64,000 bases of DNA from NCBI RefSeq assembly GCF_004028095.1, contig NZ_SBHM01000009.1, positions 1 to 64,000 of the forward strand, given 5' to 3'. Shown piece after piece: positions 9,577 through 18,289 of the stretch (the first letter of the stretch is position 1; every line of letters begins with the position of its first letter). The position numbers and the translations under genes are program-made. The DNA comes from Paenarthrobacter ureafaciens (GTDB taxonomy: Bacteria; Actinomycetota; Actinomycetes; Actinomycetales; Micrococcaceae). The notes beneath the pieces were generated by a model. The model was not told the origin of the DNA, searched no databases, and saw nothing but the letters and a program-made list of their open reading frames with translations.

Positions 9577-10527
9577 TCAGAGGTTTTCCTTGCCTGCGTT
9601 CTCGAGGGCTGCTGGCTTCGGGCTGCTGGGATTGCGGCGTGCAAAGCCACGCCCGAACCGCTTCTCCAGCCGTGACTGGCCGAACATCGCGATGCTAGTT
9701 AGCACCAAGTACCAGATGACCGCTACGACGAGGAGGGGAATGGTCTCGAAGTTGCGGGCGTAAATGGTCTGCACTGTGGTCAAAAGTTCTGTGTAACCGA
9801 TGACCGAGACCAGCGACGTGCTCTTGAAAATCGTGATGACGTCATTGGCCAGGGACGGGATAATGACGCGGATCAGCTGTGGTCCCAGGATTTTCTGATA
9901 GGCCCTGAACGGCGGAAGACCAAGGGACTTGCAGGCCTCAAACTGACCTGAAGGCAAGGCCAATATGCCGCCGCGGAAAATCTCGGCTGAGTAGGCGCCC
10001 AAGTAGATCGACAGGCCGATGATTGCGGCGCTGAACCGAGAGATGACCTCATTTGCCGGTACGGAGGCGAAAGTCGGGCCGAAAGGGATCCCGATTCCCA
10101 ACGTAGGTGCAAGTGCGCCGAAGAAGAACACGAAGAGGAGCATGACCAGCGGGGGCATGGCTCGCATCAACCATATGTACAGGATTGCAATTGTTCGCAG
10201 CACAAGCAAAGGGGACATGCGTGCCCACGCGGTGATCACGCCCAGAATCAAACCGAAGAATGTCGTGAGGAGCGTGAGATAGATCGTGTTCAACAGGCCA
10301 TTCATGATGATCTGGCTGAACAAGTAGGAGAAGACTACATCCCATTTCCAGTTGTTATTGAATGCGATGAACTGGAGGGTTGCCAGCCCCAGATACACCG
10401 CCAGGGCGATGCTGACCCATTGTGCTACGCCGATTCTGGGCCTGATTTTGAGGCCAGCCAGATCAGCCGGTGCCCTTGAAACTGTAGAAGCCTGCGCTGT
10501 CCGCCGCCTGGTCAAAAGACTGGACAT
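9577..10527 (-). CDS. Polar amino-acid ABC transporter permease
   Basis: The 316-residue integral membrane protein belongs to the HisM/GlnP family. Hydrophobic helices begin near residue 36. The coupling-loop EAA region is recognisable as GQFEACKSLGLPPFRAYQKILGP. The N-terminus is longer than in minimal permeases. Its stop is one base upstream of the ATPase start, and its own start lies one base after the binding-protein stop, so all three transporter genes form one unit. It forms the translocation channel for an amino acid or opine-like solute. Confidence 0.9.
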   Translation of the reverse strand: MSSLLTRRRTAQASTVSRAPADLAGLKIRPRIGVAQWVSIALAVYLGLATLQFIAFNNNWKWDVVFSYLFSQIIMNGLLNTIYLTLLTTFFGLILGVITAWARMSPLLVLRTIAILYIWLMRAMPPLVMLLFVFFFGALAPTLGIGIPFGPTFASVPANEVISRFSAAIIGLSIYLGAYSAEIFRGGILALPSGQFEACKSLGLPPFRAYQKILGPQLIRVIIPSLANDVITIFKSTSLVSVIGYTELLTTVQTIYARNFETIPLLVVAVIWYLVLTSIAMFGQSRLEKRFGRGFARRNPSSPKPAALENAGKENL

Positions 10528-10528
10528 T

Positions 10529-11446
10529 CTACTTGCCTCCGAGCCTGTTGGTGCTGTTCACATGCATGTCAGGGATTCCGAAGTCTTTGAGACCCCATTT
10601 GTCCAGAAGAGCGTCGTAAGTGCCGTCCTCGACCAGCTTGAGCAGAGCAGCGCGAAGCGCGTCCCGGAGCTTGGGGTTGTCTTTGTTGATGCCGATCCCA
10701 AGGACGCTTTTTTGTTCCTGGTATACGATCTTAAAAGCGTCGGGGTCGGTCTTGACGTTGTACGACATCTGCGGAAGGTCGCCCCAGTAGGCGGTTGCGG
10801 CCCCGCTCTTCACTGACAGGATCCCGGCGCCAGAGTTCTGGTAGCCATTGACTTCCAGCTTGGCTGCTCCTTTTTCTGCGCAGGCCTGGGCGTATTTCTC
10901 CAGGTTGCCCTGCTGGGATGTGCCGCGGGCGTACCCGATGCTCATGCCGCAAAATTGCTCCGGCGTGACCTGGTCTTTTTCGAAGTTCTTGCTGGCGATG
11001 ATCGCCGTACCGTTTTTCAGGTAGTCGATAAAGTCAATTCGGGTTTGCCGTTCGACAAAGTCAGCGACAGAGGCGATGGCGTCATAACGTTTGGCTTCCA
11101 GTCCGGGAACCATGGCATCGAAGGTGCCCTCCTGGAACTCGGCTTCGGTGCCGAGCACTTTAGCTGCTGCCCTAAGGAGCTCGGGGTTCAGCCCCGTGAT
11201 CTTGCCGTCGCCGTCGACGAACTTGACCGGAGCCACGTCTGCATTGATTGAGATTGTGAAGCCACCCTTTTGGCGGATTTCTTCGGGCAGCATCGCGGCG
11301 ATGGTGTCGTCCTTCTGGACCGCCGCAAGGATGTCGGTGCTGCCCGATTGCTGGGCGCCAACATTGTCGGTGGGATTCGCGCAAGCGCTCATCCCGAGAA
11401 TGCCCGCCACAGAGGCGAGAGCCAGGACTGCAAGTCGTCGTTTCAT
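10529..11446 (-). CDS. ABC transporter solute-binding lipoprotein
   Basis: The product has 305 residues. The N-terminus is a lipoprotein signal: MKRR, a hydrophobic core and the lipobox-like GMSAC near residue 21, so it should be anchored to the outer face of the membrane. The body has the SBP_bac_3 pattern of amino-acid-binding proteins, including GLNPELLRAAAKVLG, YDAIASVADFVERQTRIDF and GTSQQGNL. It is the first transporter gene after the GntR regulator and should set substrate choice for the ABC system. The ligand cannot be read from sequence, but the neighbouring oxidase and opine-dehydrogenase-like protein suggest an amino-acid derivative. Confidence 0.9.
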   Translation of the reverse strand: MKRRLAVLALASVAGILGMSACANPTDNVGAQQSGSTDILAAVQKDDTIAAMLPEEIRQKGGFTISINADVAPVKFVDGDGKITGLNPELLRAAAKVLGTEAEFQEGTFDAMVPGLEAKRYDAIASVADFVERQTRIDFIDYLKNGTAIIASKNFEKDQVTPEQFCGMSIGYARGTSQQGNLEKYAQACAEKGAAKLEVNGYQNSGAGILSVKSGAATAYWGDLPQMSYNVKTDPDAFKIVYQEQKSVLGIGINKDNPKLRDALRAALLKLVEDGTYDALLDKWGLKDFGIPDMHVNSTNRLGGK

Positions 11447-11503
11447 TGGGGTGTGCTCCTGAAAATTTTGTTCTTTCGCCCAGGGATGAGGTCCTCGGGC
11501 TTC

Positions 11504-12217
11504 TTAGTGGCTTGGTTCGGAGTATTCGACGTAGAACTCGAGGGCGTCAGGGCGTAGGTAATACGCCGCGGATTCCGCGATTTGACCGTTGGGCTGCCAC
11601 ATCATGCGACGGCGTCGCAGGACCGCGACCCCTGGTTCGATGCCGAGCAGGTCCGCGTGGCGGGGTTCCAAGAGGATGGGGTCGAAGTACATTCGCGATC
11701 TTGCGATTGACACTTTGTTCTTTGCGAAATGTGCCCTGACTGACAGGCTTTCGAGCTGTTCTTCAAGCAGCCTGGGAGCCAGGGAGAAGGGGATGGCGAC
11801 GACCTCGATGACGATTGGGGTGTCGTCCTGGTCGTGCCTGACACGGACCAACTGTGTAACAGGGTCATCGTCATCGAGGCCGGGTACTTGCACCTCTGCT
11901 TTGCCGGCCGACATGATCTCGCCGGAGATCACAACCATGCGGCCGGGAATACCCGCGCTCTCGATCCGAGGATCCAATGAGCGAAGCAGGTTCACCTGGC
12001 GGGCACCTTCTGCGACATGAGTGCCCAACCGCTTCTGACGCACGACCAGCCCCGCTTGAGCGAGATCGTTCAAGACCCGCTGAGCAACCGAACGGCTAAC
12101 GCCATGCTCGGCCTGCAGTTCGGCCTCAGTCGGCATCCTTGCCCCTGGTGGCAATTCACCGGACTGGATCTTCGCTTCGAGGCCGGTGCGGATCTTCAAG
12201 TGAAGTGGCGTGCTCAT
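11504..12217 (-). CDS. GntR/HutC-family transcription regulator
   Basis: The product has 237 residues. An N-terminal GntR winged helix (LPPGARMPTEAELQAEHGVS, then RVLNDLAQAGLVVRQ) is followed by a C-terminal UTRA ligand-binding domain ending in ADLLGIEPGVAVLRRRRM and SAAYYLRPDALEFYVE. I choose the ATG at 12217 because a promoter places transcription at or next to this codon; a TTG at 12232 in the same frame would lie inside the -10 element. It heads the operon of binding protein, permease, ATPase and oxidase, and is likely their ligand-responsive repressor and its own autorepressor. Confidence 0.9.
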   Translation of the reverse strand: MSTPLHLKIRTGLEAKIQSGELPPGARMPTEAELQAEHGVSRSVAQRVLNDLAQAGLVVRQKRLGTHVAEGARQVNLLRSLDPRIESAGIPGRMVVISGEIMSAGKAEVQVPGLDDDDPVTQLVRVRHDQDDTPIVIEVVAIPFSLAPRLLEEQLESLSVRAHFAKNKVSIARSRMYFDPILLEPRHADLLGIEPGVAVLRRRRMMWQPNGQIAESAAYYLRPDALEFYVEYSEPSH

Positions 12218-12219
12218 GT

Positions 12220-12253
12220 ATTGACCGTACAATTAAGTAAATGACCGGTCAAT
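12220..12253 (-). promoter_or_regulatory. Leaderless promoter with palindromic GntR operator
   Basis: On the minus strand TTGACC (12247-12252) and TACGGT (12224-12229) are separated by 17 nt, a standard sigma-70-type promoter. The -10 box lies six bases before the ATG at 12217, so the transcript probably starts at or beside the initiation codon. The same DNA is an inverted repeat: ATTGACCG (12220-12227) and CGGTCAAT (12246-12253), with an inner perfect palindrome TGACCGGTCA (12242-12251). A GntR dimer bound here would cover both promoter boxes. Confidence 0.7.
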
Positions 12254-12279
12254 AGATTTCTTCAAAAAATTGTCCTCGA

Positions 12280-12350
12280 CATCACAGCTTCCAGGCGTGC
12301 GACCCCTGGTTCGATGCCGAAAAGATCTGCGTATCCGCCGGCCTGACGGC
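12280..12350 (-). pseudogene. Remnant of a second GntR/UTRA regulator
   Basis: The minus-strand reading YADLFGIEPGVARLEAV closely resembles the ADLLGIEPGVAVLRRRR end of the intact regulator at 11504-12217, and the nucleotide match (GACCCCTGGTTCGATGCCGA) is obvious. Only this short piece remains. The DNA from about 12350 to 12582 also looks like gene debris that I cannot assign. Confidence 0.6.
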
Positions 12351-12582
12351 CTACTCCGTTGTTGCCAACCCGGCCATCTTCCAGCAGGCCGGCGTCCCCA
12401 TGCCGAGCGTCCCGCGCGGGTGGCCGCCATGACCGGCTCCGATGCGCCTTTTCCCCTGCCTTCTTTGATATCGCCGCCGCGAACCAAGCACTGGCCAAGC
12501 CTTTCAAAGTCCCCGAGCAAGGTGAAGGCCGCCGCAATCGGCCGTGATCTAAAGCCCCATCCACGACACTCCCGGTAAGTTT

Positions 12583-12590
12583 GACTACGC
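12583..12590. repeat. Left target-site duplication of IS256 element
   Basis: GACTACGC directly precedes the left inverted repeat and is repeated exactly at 13970-13977 after the right inverted repeat. An intact duplication indicates simple transposition without later recombination. Confidence 0.9.
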
Positions 12591-13969
12591 GGGACTGTCC
12601 GATAAACGGTGTGTGGGCTCCGGCGGTTTTCATTGTTTGATGGTTCTTTCGAACCGTCCGGCGAACGTTATGGCGAACGCGTTGAGCGCGGGCTTCCACC
12701 TCATGGTCCAGCGTGCTCTTCCGCCGCCTGTTGGATCAAGGGATCTGGTGACCAGATACAGGCATTTCAGGGCAGCATTCTCGTTCGGAAAGTGGCCTCG
12801 GGCCCTCACGGCCCTGCGGTAGCGGGCGTTGATCGATTCGATCGCGTTCGTCGTGCAGATCACCCTTCGGATCTCGACGTCGTATTCCAGGAACGGCACG
12901 AACTCCGCCCAGGAGCACTCCCAAAGCCGCACGATTGCCGGATACCGTTGTCCCCACTCTTCCGTGAATTCAGCGAACCGGTCTTTGGCTGCTTGCTCGG
13001 ACGGGGCGGTGTAAACGGGTTTGAGTGCCTTTACGATGCCGTCGCGGTGTTGGCGGCCGGCATAGCGGAAGCTGTTTCGGATCAGGTGAACGATGCATTG
13101 CTGCACGATCGTGCGTTCCCATGTGGTCGTGATCGCTTCCGGCAGGCCCTTGAGCCCGTCGCAGACAGCGATCAACACATCTTCCACACCCCGGTTCTTC
13201 AACTCGGAGAAGACCTGCAGCCAAAACCGGGCACCCTCGCCACCGTCACCGGCCCAGATACCCAGGATGTCCCGTTCCCCGTTCGCGGTTACTCCCATGA
13301 CGACATAGAACGGGGTGTTGCGTACCTGCCCGTCACGGACCTTGACCACGATCGCGTCAACGAAGAGCACCGGATAAACCGGATCCAGCGGCCGGGAGGA
13401 CCATTCAGCCAGTTCGGCTGCGACTTTCTCCGTGATGCGGCTGATGGTGTCTTTAGAAACTCTGGCCCCGTAAACCTCCTCGAAATGCGCCGCGATCTCC
13501 CCTGTGGTCAGCCCTCGTGCCGAGAGCGAGAGCACGACCTCGTCGATCCCGTCCAAACGCCGTCTCCGTTTCGGCACGATCATCGGCTCAAATGACCCGT
13601 CCCGGTCCCGGGCACCTCGATCTCAACCGGGCCGATCTCGGTCAGCACGGTTTTTGATCTCGTGCCGTTACGCATGTTCGCAGCGACCGGTTTCTGGCCA
13701 TGCTCATGCCCGAGGTGCTCGGTCAGTTCCGCGTCCAGTGCGGCTTCCAGGACGTTCTTCGTGAGCTGGTTCAGTAGTCCGCCAGGGCCCACCAGGCTCA
13801 CGCCCTGTTCCTTGGCCTGCGCGAGCAACCGCTCCGCAAGCTCCTTCTGGTCAATGATTTCTCCCGTCACAGGATCGATCATCATCCCTGTCATCTCGGT
13901 CGCGGATTCTGACACGGCCGTCTCCTTCGGATCAGGCCGAACCCCACACACCGTTATTCAGACGGTCCC
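12591..13969. mobile_element. IS256-family insertion sequence (1,379 bp)
   Basis: Both ends are defined. The left end (GGGACTGTCCGATAAACGGT...) and the reverse complement of the right end (GGGACCGTCTGAATAACGGT...) form 27-bp inverted repeats with four mismatches. The element is flanked by an 8-bp direct repeat, GACTACGC, at 12583-12590 and 13970-13977, which fits the 8-9 bp target duplication of IS256-type elements. Removing the element and one repeat joins 12582 to 13970, which suggests the insertion entered what was then continuous sequence. The transposase frame inside carries a single-base shift. Confidence 0.92.
12630..13951 (-). pseudogene. IS256-family transposase, frameshifted
   Basis: The transposase is split into two overlapping frames. 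The N-terminal part (13580-13951) carries the LTEHLGHEHG and NGTRSKTVLTEIGPVEIEVP motifs of Mutator-type transposases. The rest (12630-13583) starts MIVPKRRRRLDG and contains the catalytic-domain blocks LFVDAIVVK, VCDGLKGLPEAI, QQCIVHLIRNS and TTNAIESINARYRRA. Restoring one C in the run after EIEVP would give EVPRDRDGSFEPMIV, the family sequence. Family members are normally a single frame, so this is probably an inactivating deletion or a sequencing error. The 4-base overlap leaves ribosomal frameshifting as a less likely option. Confidence 0.85.
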
Positions 13970-13977
13970 GACTACGC
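13970..13977. repeat. Right target-site duplication of IS256 element
   Basis: GACTACGC follows the right inverted repeat directly and matches the left copy at 12583-12590 in all eight bases. Confidence 0.9.
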
Positions 13978-14011
13978 CGATATGGACGTTTCGTTAAGCT
14001 GTGGTTCGCCG

Positions 14012-15043
14012 TCAGGGCATGTCGAGCCGGTTTCTGTAGGCGGTGTTTTTGTTGGTGTTCCATCCTGCGATGATGCCGGCTCCGAGCATGTGGTCGGTGA
14101 GGCGTGCGAAGCGGTATCCGGGGTCGGTGTCGAGGGCGAGTTGGAGGTATTGGTGGGCTTTTGATCCTCGGCCTTGCCACCAGTTGATGTATCCGATGGT
14201 GGTGAGGATGGGTGCTGCGTGTTCTGGTGCTGTGAGGGTGTAGGTGTGGGTGAGGAGTTGTTTGGCCCATTCGATGCGTGACCAGTCGGGGGCTTGGGTG
14301 GTTTGGGCGAAGAGGATGTGTTCGGGTGGTTCGTTGATGCCGGGGATGTCTGCCATGAGCCGGTCCCGGATGTGCGGGAATTGGTAGTAGGCGATGAGCT
14401 TCAGGGCGTCGTGGTGGGTGGGGTAGTCCTTGGTCTCCAGCATGCTGGTCCAGAGCTTGTGGCCGTCCTGGGTAGCGGCCGCTGGTGGTCCGTTGAGGAT
14501 GGTTTCCTTGTGGTGTTCGACGGCGGTCGCGTGCTCTCGCTGGTCGGTCGCCGCTGGAAGACTGACTTGGTTGGTGGGTTCGATGGTGCTGCCGCGGTAG
14601 ATGAATTCTGCGTTGACTTGCGAGTACTCGGTAGTGCTGAGGGGTATGGCGATGTTGTTACCTGGCACCGCGTCGTAGGGGGAGTAGGTGGTGTCTGTGA
14701 CGTAAATGCCGTCGCGGATGGTGATGCCTTCCCTTGCGAGGACTCCGGTGAGGGCGGCGATGGTGGCCCGGTGCGGCCGTACTTCTCCCGATTCTGGGGT
14801 TTTGGTGGTGTAGAGGGCAAAAACGATGCCGTTGGCTCGTTCGTCGGTCGTGAGGTAGGCGGCGACGGTTTGGGCGAAGTGGATCTCCAGGCCTTGTTGC
14901 TTTGGGAGGTCGATGCGGAGGGTGGCGCCGACTTTGTCTTTGTCGAGGGTGATGCAGACGAGGCTTTCTGTTGGCCAGAAGCCGAGGGTGTGGCCGATGA
15001 AGCTGAGCAGGTCGGCGGGGTCCTTGATTGTGAGCGCATTCAT
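14012..15043 (-). CDS. DUF4192-family protein, copy 1
   Basis: The product has 343 residues and is intact. It has the actinobacterial DUF4192 pattern: the N-terminal DPADLLSFIGHTLGFWPTES block, then DGIYVTDTTYSPYD in the middle, and a C-terminal helical repeat (APILTTIGYINWWQGRGSKA). A GAGGAGACAGG ribosome site precedes the ATG. The family has no established biochemical role. Two further copies lie at 53102-54133 (intact) and 54771-55759 (broken), all on the minus strand. Its upstream 350 bp resembles the upstream region of copy 3, so the duplicated unit is larger than the gene. It is flanked by the IS256 element. Confidence 0.85.
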   Translation of the reverse strand: MNALTIKDPADLLSFIGHTLGFWPTESLVCITLDKDKVGATLRIDLPKQQGLEIHFAQTVAAYLTTDERANGIVFALYTTKTPESGEVRPHRATIAALTGVLAREGITIRDGIYVTDTTYSPYDAVPGNNIAIPLSTTEYSQVNAEFIYRGSTIEPTNQVSLPAATDQREHATAVEHHKETILNGPPAAATQDGHKLWTSMLETKDYPTHHDALKLIAYYQFPHIRDRLMADIPGINEPPEHILFAQTTQAPDWSRIEWAKQLLTHTYTLTAPEHAAPILTTIGYINWWQGRGSKAHQYLQLALDTDPGYRFARLTDHMLGAGIIAGWNTNKNTAYRNRLDMP

Positions 15044-15340
15044 TGTCCTGTCTCCTCGTGCGTTCTTGACCGGTGTTGACGGGGCCCGTTCTGCGGGAGC
15101 TCCAGCTATCCATAGGCGTTTGACAGGCCAGCACTATGACCGGAGTGCGCCGCAGCCGGTATCGGGCGGCGAAGCGACCGGTCGAGCCAGTGCCACGGCG
15201 AAGGGAATCCACGAAGATGGGGCGCAGTCATAGCGGGTTGCTTGGTTGCGCTTGCTGACACGAACGCGTCCACGGGGTTTGTTTGTGGAAGCTTTTGTGC
15301 AGAGCCTGGGCCCTTAGCCGGAAGGCCGAAAGAGGGGAGT

Positions 15341-15420
15341 GGAAGATTCGAACATATGCGCCGTTATCGGTGATGCTCGGTGGTGTCGGGGCGGGGTGAC
15401 CGGAGCTGACCTATTAGTCC
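15341..15420. repeat. Repeat segment shared with the region near 56,010
   Basis: The block TTCGAACATATGCGCCGTTA with its surroundings (ATCGGT, GCTCGGTGG, TTAGTCCCT) recurs at about 56007-56076. Both copies sit upstream of a DUF4192 gene at a similar distance. It marks one edge of a duplicated unit. Between the copies a minus-strand reading PITAHMFE...TP.FRP is conserved, so it could be the end of a small gene. Confidence 0.7.
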
Positions 15421-16789
15421 CTTTGCCCAAGAGTATTTGCCACGCACGGGGCAAGCCCCCGTAGGACTCGTAAAACCGTGGGAGAAGCCCGCGCAGGGGG
15501 CTGTTCGCGCACGTTTGTGCAGTTAACTGCACCTAGGTTTGATCAGAAGGTCGTATTGCAGATAAACCTCGAGTTTGTCGAAAGAGTTACTGGAGACCCC
15601 ATGCACGTTCTCCGCAGGGTCCAAAGAGCCAACGGCCCGCACTGTACTTGGCTGATTCCATCTCGCCTGCAATGGCTCAGCGTATGATGCGATTGTGGCC
15701 AAGGCGGTGGAGATGAACACTGACGATGCGTTCCCGACGCTGTAGCTGGGCTCTAGCTATCCCGGGCATGTAGGCCGGGAGGGCTCATCATTGCGACCCA
15801 GACCGTCGCTGCCGCGCGCCGTCCCGTCAGTGTGGCCGTGTAACCAGACGGTCTACGGCGGGGAGCTAAATGGACACTGACAGACGCAGTGCGCATAGCA
15901 CCGGACGGCGAAATGATGCGGTCCCGTCAGCCTCACCGCCGCTTGACACTGATACCTGTTGGCTATTTTCTAGGGCCAGCTGTACCGATGGAGTTCGTGG
16001 GGGCGCCGGTTCATGAAACCATTCCAGAACTCCCCTGTCGCTTGAAGGAGTTTGAGGTGATCCCAGAGGCGATGCGTCGAGACAGCGCTGTCAGCCAAGG
16101 ATGCCAGTGCAGATTATGAGTCAGCAACTTCAGCCTCGGCCGTACTGATACGGGCCCCTGAAGGTCTAACCGCCTAGCACGCTATCAACTGCCGAGTGCG
16201 GCCGGGGAGCTCCATATGTGCTCTCATGTCAAACCGCACGATGGAAACCTAAAGATTGACGACGGGGCAGGCAGACTCTGTCGCGGATGAATTGTGCCAG
16301 CTGAGTCAGCGAATGCATCAGAATCGTGGTCTCGACTGTCTGATTTATTGCGCAGGGGTATGGCGAAGGCCGCGCCTGGAATTCAAAGCGGACCTATATT
16401 CAGCGATGGCCGACTTCGGACAGAACGGGGACTGGTGGCAACGGCGGAGTGAATCCATAGGTCGTTGACCGTAAACCGTTGTTGGCAGCGACGTCCATTT
16501 GATCCGGAACTCAACGTCAAAATTTTGCTCCATGTGCGCCCCCGCCGCCCCGAGTTCCGAACCGTCCGGTCATCGCTCAGCGGCTACGATCCAGTCGACG
16601 GGCAGTTGTGAACGTTGGCAGTTGCGTGCGACCGGGATCGACGCGCTAATCGGGGTAGCGTAATGTTCTAACGGCATCAGTTTGTAGGTGGTCTAGGTCG
16701 CTGCAATCGCGTTGATAGCTGGATTACAGCGACCTCGTTGAACTGCCACTCGCTTAGCAAACGAAGGTGGTAATGAGAGAAAGTAGATC
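15421..16789. other. 1.4-kb region without a confident gene
   Basis: No frame has a convincing start plus a known pattern. A plus-strand stretch at about 16256-16468 reads ADELCQLSQRMHQN, LDCLIYCAG and looks faintly like the middle of a short-chain dehydrogenase, which would make it a remnant. I searched by eye for tRNA-like or retron-like inverted repeats before the Septu genes and found none I could support. Confidence 0.4.
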
Positions 16790-18289
16790 ATGAAAGCATT
16801 TCGGTTGTCTTCCTTCGCGGAACTAGATCCGGATTCTGGCGAACCAACACTTGAGGTGAACTTCGATGCCGGGCGACCCGATTCACCAGGAGCTGGTGAA
16901 GGCACAGCATCGTGGACAACCATTCTCACGGGCCGAAACGGGGGTGGTAAGAGTAGAACGTTGAGGGCTGTAACGTCATTGTTGGCTGGGAGCCGTGAAG
17001 GTCGCCTTCGAACTCGAGGAGCGAGAAAGCTCTGGGAGGTTCGCTACTCGGTTGGCGATACTCAATACTTAGTACGAACTGATCGGCGCGAGAAGGTTGC
17101 TGTCTTCAAGGATGGGGTAGAGGTGGCGATCGAACAGGCGGAATTCCCATCCAGAATTATTGCTGCAAGTGCTGCGGCCAACGATAAGTTCCCAAATGCT
17201 CGCCGGTATCCTCTGCCTGATGATTATTACTACTATTTTGGACTAAGAGATGCGACGGGCAGGGCGTCCGGAATCGCGCCCCTTCTATCTGCACTTCAAG
17301 CGCTCAGTGCGGCGGAAGCGGGAGACGCGCGGAGAATAAATGCGGTTGCCACTGTATTTAGGCTTCTTGGATACCGGGAAGTGCTGACGCATCGTTACGG
17401 TTGGCGGTATTTGAGGCACCTACGTCAGGGTGAATCACCGTCAAGTCTCTACGTGCAAGGTTCGTTAGGGCCTGATGCACGCCATCGAATTGAAGGGCTA
17501 CTTCGCCACGATCCTGACGTTTTGGAAAAGCTGGATGCTGCGGTTGCGTCAGCGAAGATTACTTCGTCGAAAAGCCTATTCTGGGAGATTGAAGCCGACT
17601 TCTCAAAAGAAAACATCGGTGCTAAGTCGAATGCAAGCCGCGAATTTTCAGATTCCAATTTGTTGCGGCGTGCCGGTTTGATTCGTCTCGAGTCAGTTAT
17701 CTTGAAGAGGCTCGGAGACGGAGCCTTGCTTGATCTCCGCGAAGCTAGTTCAGGGCAAATCTCTCTTGCCACCACATTCTTAGGTATTGCAGCATCGATA
17801 ACCGATGGCGCACTTGTCTTGATAGATGAGCCGGAGATAAGTCTTCACCCAGAATGGCAAGCGGCCTATCTAGGCCTTGCGCAGCGGCTATTCTCGAGTT
17901 ATACGGGATGCCACTTCTTGGTTGCTACACATTCCCCCTCCGTCGTTGCGGGCATGTCCGAAACCAACGCGAATGCTGTTTCGTTGGATCTGGCGTCTGT
18001 TGGCCCGGAAGTAAGTTCCAACTACGGCGGGGACTCTGTCGACGAATTGCTTGTACGAGAGTTTGGGGTTTATGAGAGCGGCAATCTCTTCTTGCAGAAG
18101 GAGTTGGCAAGAGCGCTTGATTTGGCCTCAGTCGGGGAAATATCCAGTGATGCGTTTCGGCATGCAGTTGAGGTGATATCTCCTGCAGCGATTGAGCTTA
18201 AGGACGAGCCGTTCGGAAGGCTCGTTGCAAGCCTACTCCGCGCGGCAAAGCATGCCGACGACAGTGAAGTGGGTTCCGTTTCGCGATGA
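16790..18289 (+). CDS. ptuA: Septu-type anti-phage ATPase (PtuA-like)
   Basis: This 499-residue ABC/SMC-like AAA ATPase has Walker A GRNGGGKS (48-55), a coupled signature SSGQISLATT (320-329), Walker B ALVLIDEPEIS (341-351) and the H-loop HSPS (His381). The C-terminus has no obvious nuclease. It overlaps an HNH nuclease gene by four bases. That gene pair, an ATPase followed by an HNH protein, is the defining layout of Septu defence systems, where PtuA senses infection and PtuB cuts nucleic acid. Codons are richer in A/T-ending triplets than in neighbouring genes, suggesting recent transfer. A different AAA-HNH pair is possible, but Septu is the best fit. Confidence 0.85.
   Translation: MKAFRLSSFAELDPDSGEPTLEVNFDAGRPDSPGAGEGTASWTTILTGRNGGGKSRTLRAVTSLLAGSREGRLRTRGARKLWEVRYSVGDTQYLVRTDRREKVAVFKDGVEVAIEQAEFPSRIIAASAAANDKFPNARRYPLPDDYYYYFGLRDATGRASGIAPLLSALQALSAAEAGDARRINAVATVFRLLGYREVLTHRYGWRYLRHLRQGESPSSLYVQGSLGPDARHRIEGLLRHDPDVLEKLDAAVASAKITSSKSLFWEIEADFSKENIGAKSNASREFSDSNLLRRAGLIRLESVILKRLGDGALLDLREASSGQISLATTFLGIAASITDGALVLIDEPEISLHPEWQAAYLGLAQRLFSSYTGCHFLVATHSPSVVAGMSETNANAVSLDLASVGPEVSSNYGGDSVDELLVREFGVYESGNLFLQKELARALDLASVGEISSDAFRHAVEVISPAAIELKDEPFGRLVASLLRAAKHADDSEVGSVSR

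Noticed and set aside
12609..13595. A 328-codon plus-strand frame through the IS element
   Set aside because: It lies opposite the transposase and shows no family pattern; the inverted repeats and minus-strand motifs explain the region.
15421..16789. A retron or other RNA element upstream of the Septu genes
   Set aside because: PtuAB-like genes also occur with retrons, but I found no reverse transcriptase and no msr/msd-like inverted repeats here.
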